Below, in pieces: positions 63,476 through 64,000 of a stretch of DNA of 64,000 nucleotides. The notes below the pieces were generated by a model. That model worked only from the letters and a program-made list of their open reading frames with translations, made no database searches and was not told where the DNA came from. This DNA is from an uncultured Lachnospiraceae bacterium (lineage in GTDB: Bacteria > Bacillota > Clostridia > Lachnospirales > Lachnospiraceae), in assembly GCA_944380065.1 (NCBI GenBank), contig CALWGM010000105.1, forward strand, positions 1-64,000, read 5' to 3'. Position 1 is the stretch's first letter; each line of letters starts with the position of its first letter. The position numbers and the translations under genes were made by a program.

Positions 63476-64000
63476 ATGGCGAAAAATCTGGTGATAGTAG
63501 AGTCTCCCGCGAAGGTGAAGACCATAAAGAAGTTTCTGGGGAAAAACTATGAGGTAACCGCGTCCAACGGGCATGTGCGTGATCTCCCGAAGAGTACCAT
63601 GGGCATCGATGTGGAGCATGATTATGAACCGAAATACATTACGATCCGGGGCAAGGGCGACATCCTGGCGAACCTGCGCAAGGAAGTGAAAAAGGCGGAT
63701 AAGGTTTATCTGGCAACCGACCCGGACCGGGAGGGGGAAGCTATCTCCTGGCATCTGTCCAAAGCCCTGAAGTTAGAGGATAAACACGCGAAGCGGATCA
63801 CCTTTAATGAGATTACCAAAAGCGCGGTGAAGGAGTCTTTAAAGCACCCCCGGGATATTGATATGAACTTAGTGGACGCCCAGCAGACCAGGCGGATTCT
63901 GGACCGCATGGTGGGATACCGGATCAGCCCGCTTTTATGGGCCAAGGTGAAGCGGGGGTTAAGCGCCGGCCGGGTGCAGTCGGTGGCGCTGCGCATCATC
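63476..64000 (+). CDS. topA: DNA topoisomerase I, N-terminal part (cut by window end)
   Basis: 175 codons are visible and the frame is open at the window end. [22 protein letters not shown] and the Toprim motif [15 protein letters not shown] are diagnostic of type IA topoisomerase I, which relaxes negative supercoils. The catalytic tyrosine is beyond the end. ATG 63476 after AAAGAGGG. dprA-topA order is conserved in Bacillota. Confidence 0.96.
   Translation, partial: MAKNLVIVESPAKVKTIKKFLGKNYEVTASNGHVRDLPKSTMGIDVEHDYEPKYITIRGKGDILANLRKEVKKADKVYLATDPDREGEAISWHLSKALKLEDKHAKRITFNEITKSAVKESLKHPRDIDMNLVDAQQTRRILDRMVGYRISPLLWAKVKRGLSAGRVQSVALRII

Overview
The window comes from the chromosome of a spore-forming clostridium, most likely a Lachnospiraceae-like member of the Bacillota. 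The evidence is strong GGAGG-type ribosome sites, frequent TTG starts, a cotJABC spore-coat operon, an intact sigK, a MurE with the DNPR motif plus dapF (meso-diaminopimelate cell wall), fabK as the enoyl-ACP reductase, a group B-like [FeFe] hydrogenase and formate-tetrahydrofolate ligase. The family assignment is inference. Most of the DNA is core housekeeping on the + strand. Both end genes (nnrD-like and topA) are cut by the window edge. No insertion sequence, prophage, CRISPR array or attachment site was seen. No stretch longer than 300 bases lacks a gene; the longest is the 281 bases upstream of infC, which holds divergent promoters and an attenuator.

Layout: 1-4.4 kb nnrD', alr, mazF, yebC, glgA. 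4.65-18.0 kb is the accessory part: eleven closely spaced + strand genes encoding an HTH-like protein, a membrane Ser/Thr kinase with a Big_2-like tail, a LytTR regulator, a small acidic protein, a GrpE-like coiled-coil protein, a membrane-anchored Hsp70-like ATPase, an unknown, a 1213-residue HerA/VirB4-type ATPase, a C39-like cysteine protease, an unknown and a two-helix membrane protein. I do not recognise this set as a named system; it is the main candidate for something undescribed.

18.1-25.5 kb: tepA, uppP, ftsK, fhs and a zinc-ribbon/TPR membrane protein. 25.5-38.9 kb: dapF and murE, then pyrH-frr-uppS-cdsA-dxr-rseP-ispG-polC, a conserved cluster joining cell wall, isoprenoid and phospholipid precursor synthesis with translation and replication. 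38.9-40.9 kb: chorismate mutase, a HAD phosphatase and a convergent PHP phosphoesterase. 41.0-42.3 kb: infC-rpmI-rplT behind a leader with mutually exclusive hairpins, infC starting at ATT. 42.4-42.7 kb: two identical tRNA-Glu(CTC) genes. 42.8-45.0 kb (- strand): a DUF368 transporter and cotJABC. 45.2-48.9 kb: [FeFe] hydrogenase, a UvrD-type helicase and a DUF1292 protein.

49.0-57.5 kb is a full type II fatty-acid operon (acpP-fabK-fabD-fabG-fabF-accB-fabZ-accC-accDA). Its promoter overlaps a FabT-like palindrome. Its last gene, an accD-accA fusion, is split by one in-frame TAG. 57.6-64.0 kb: traX-like, DUF5662, trpS, sigK with its ribosome site buried in a hairpin, comM/yifB, dprA and the start of topA.
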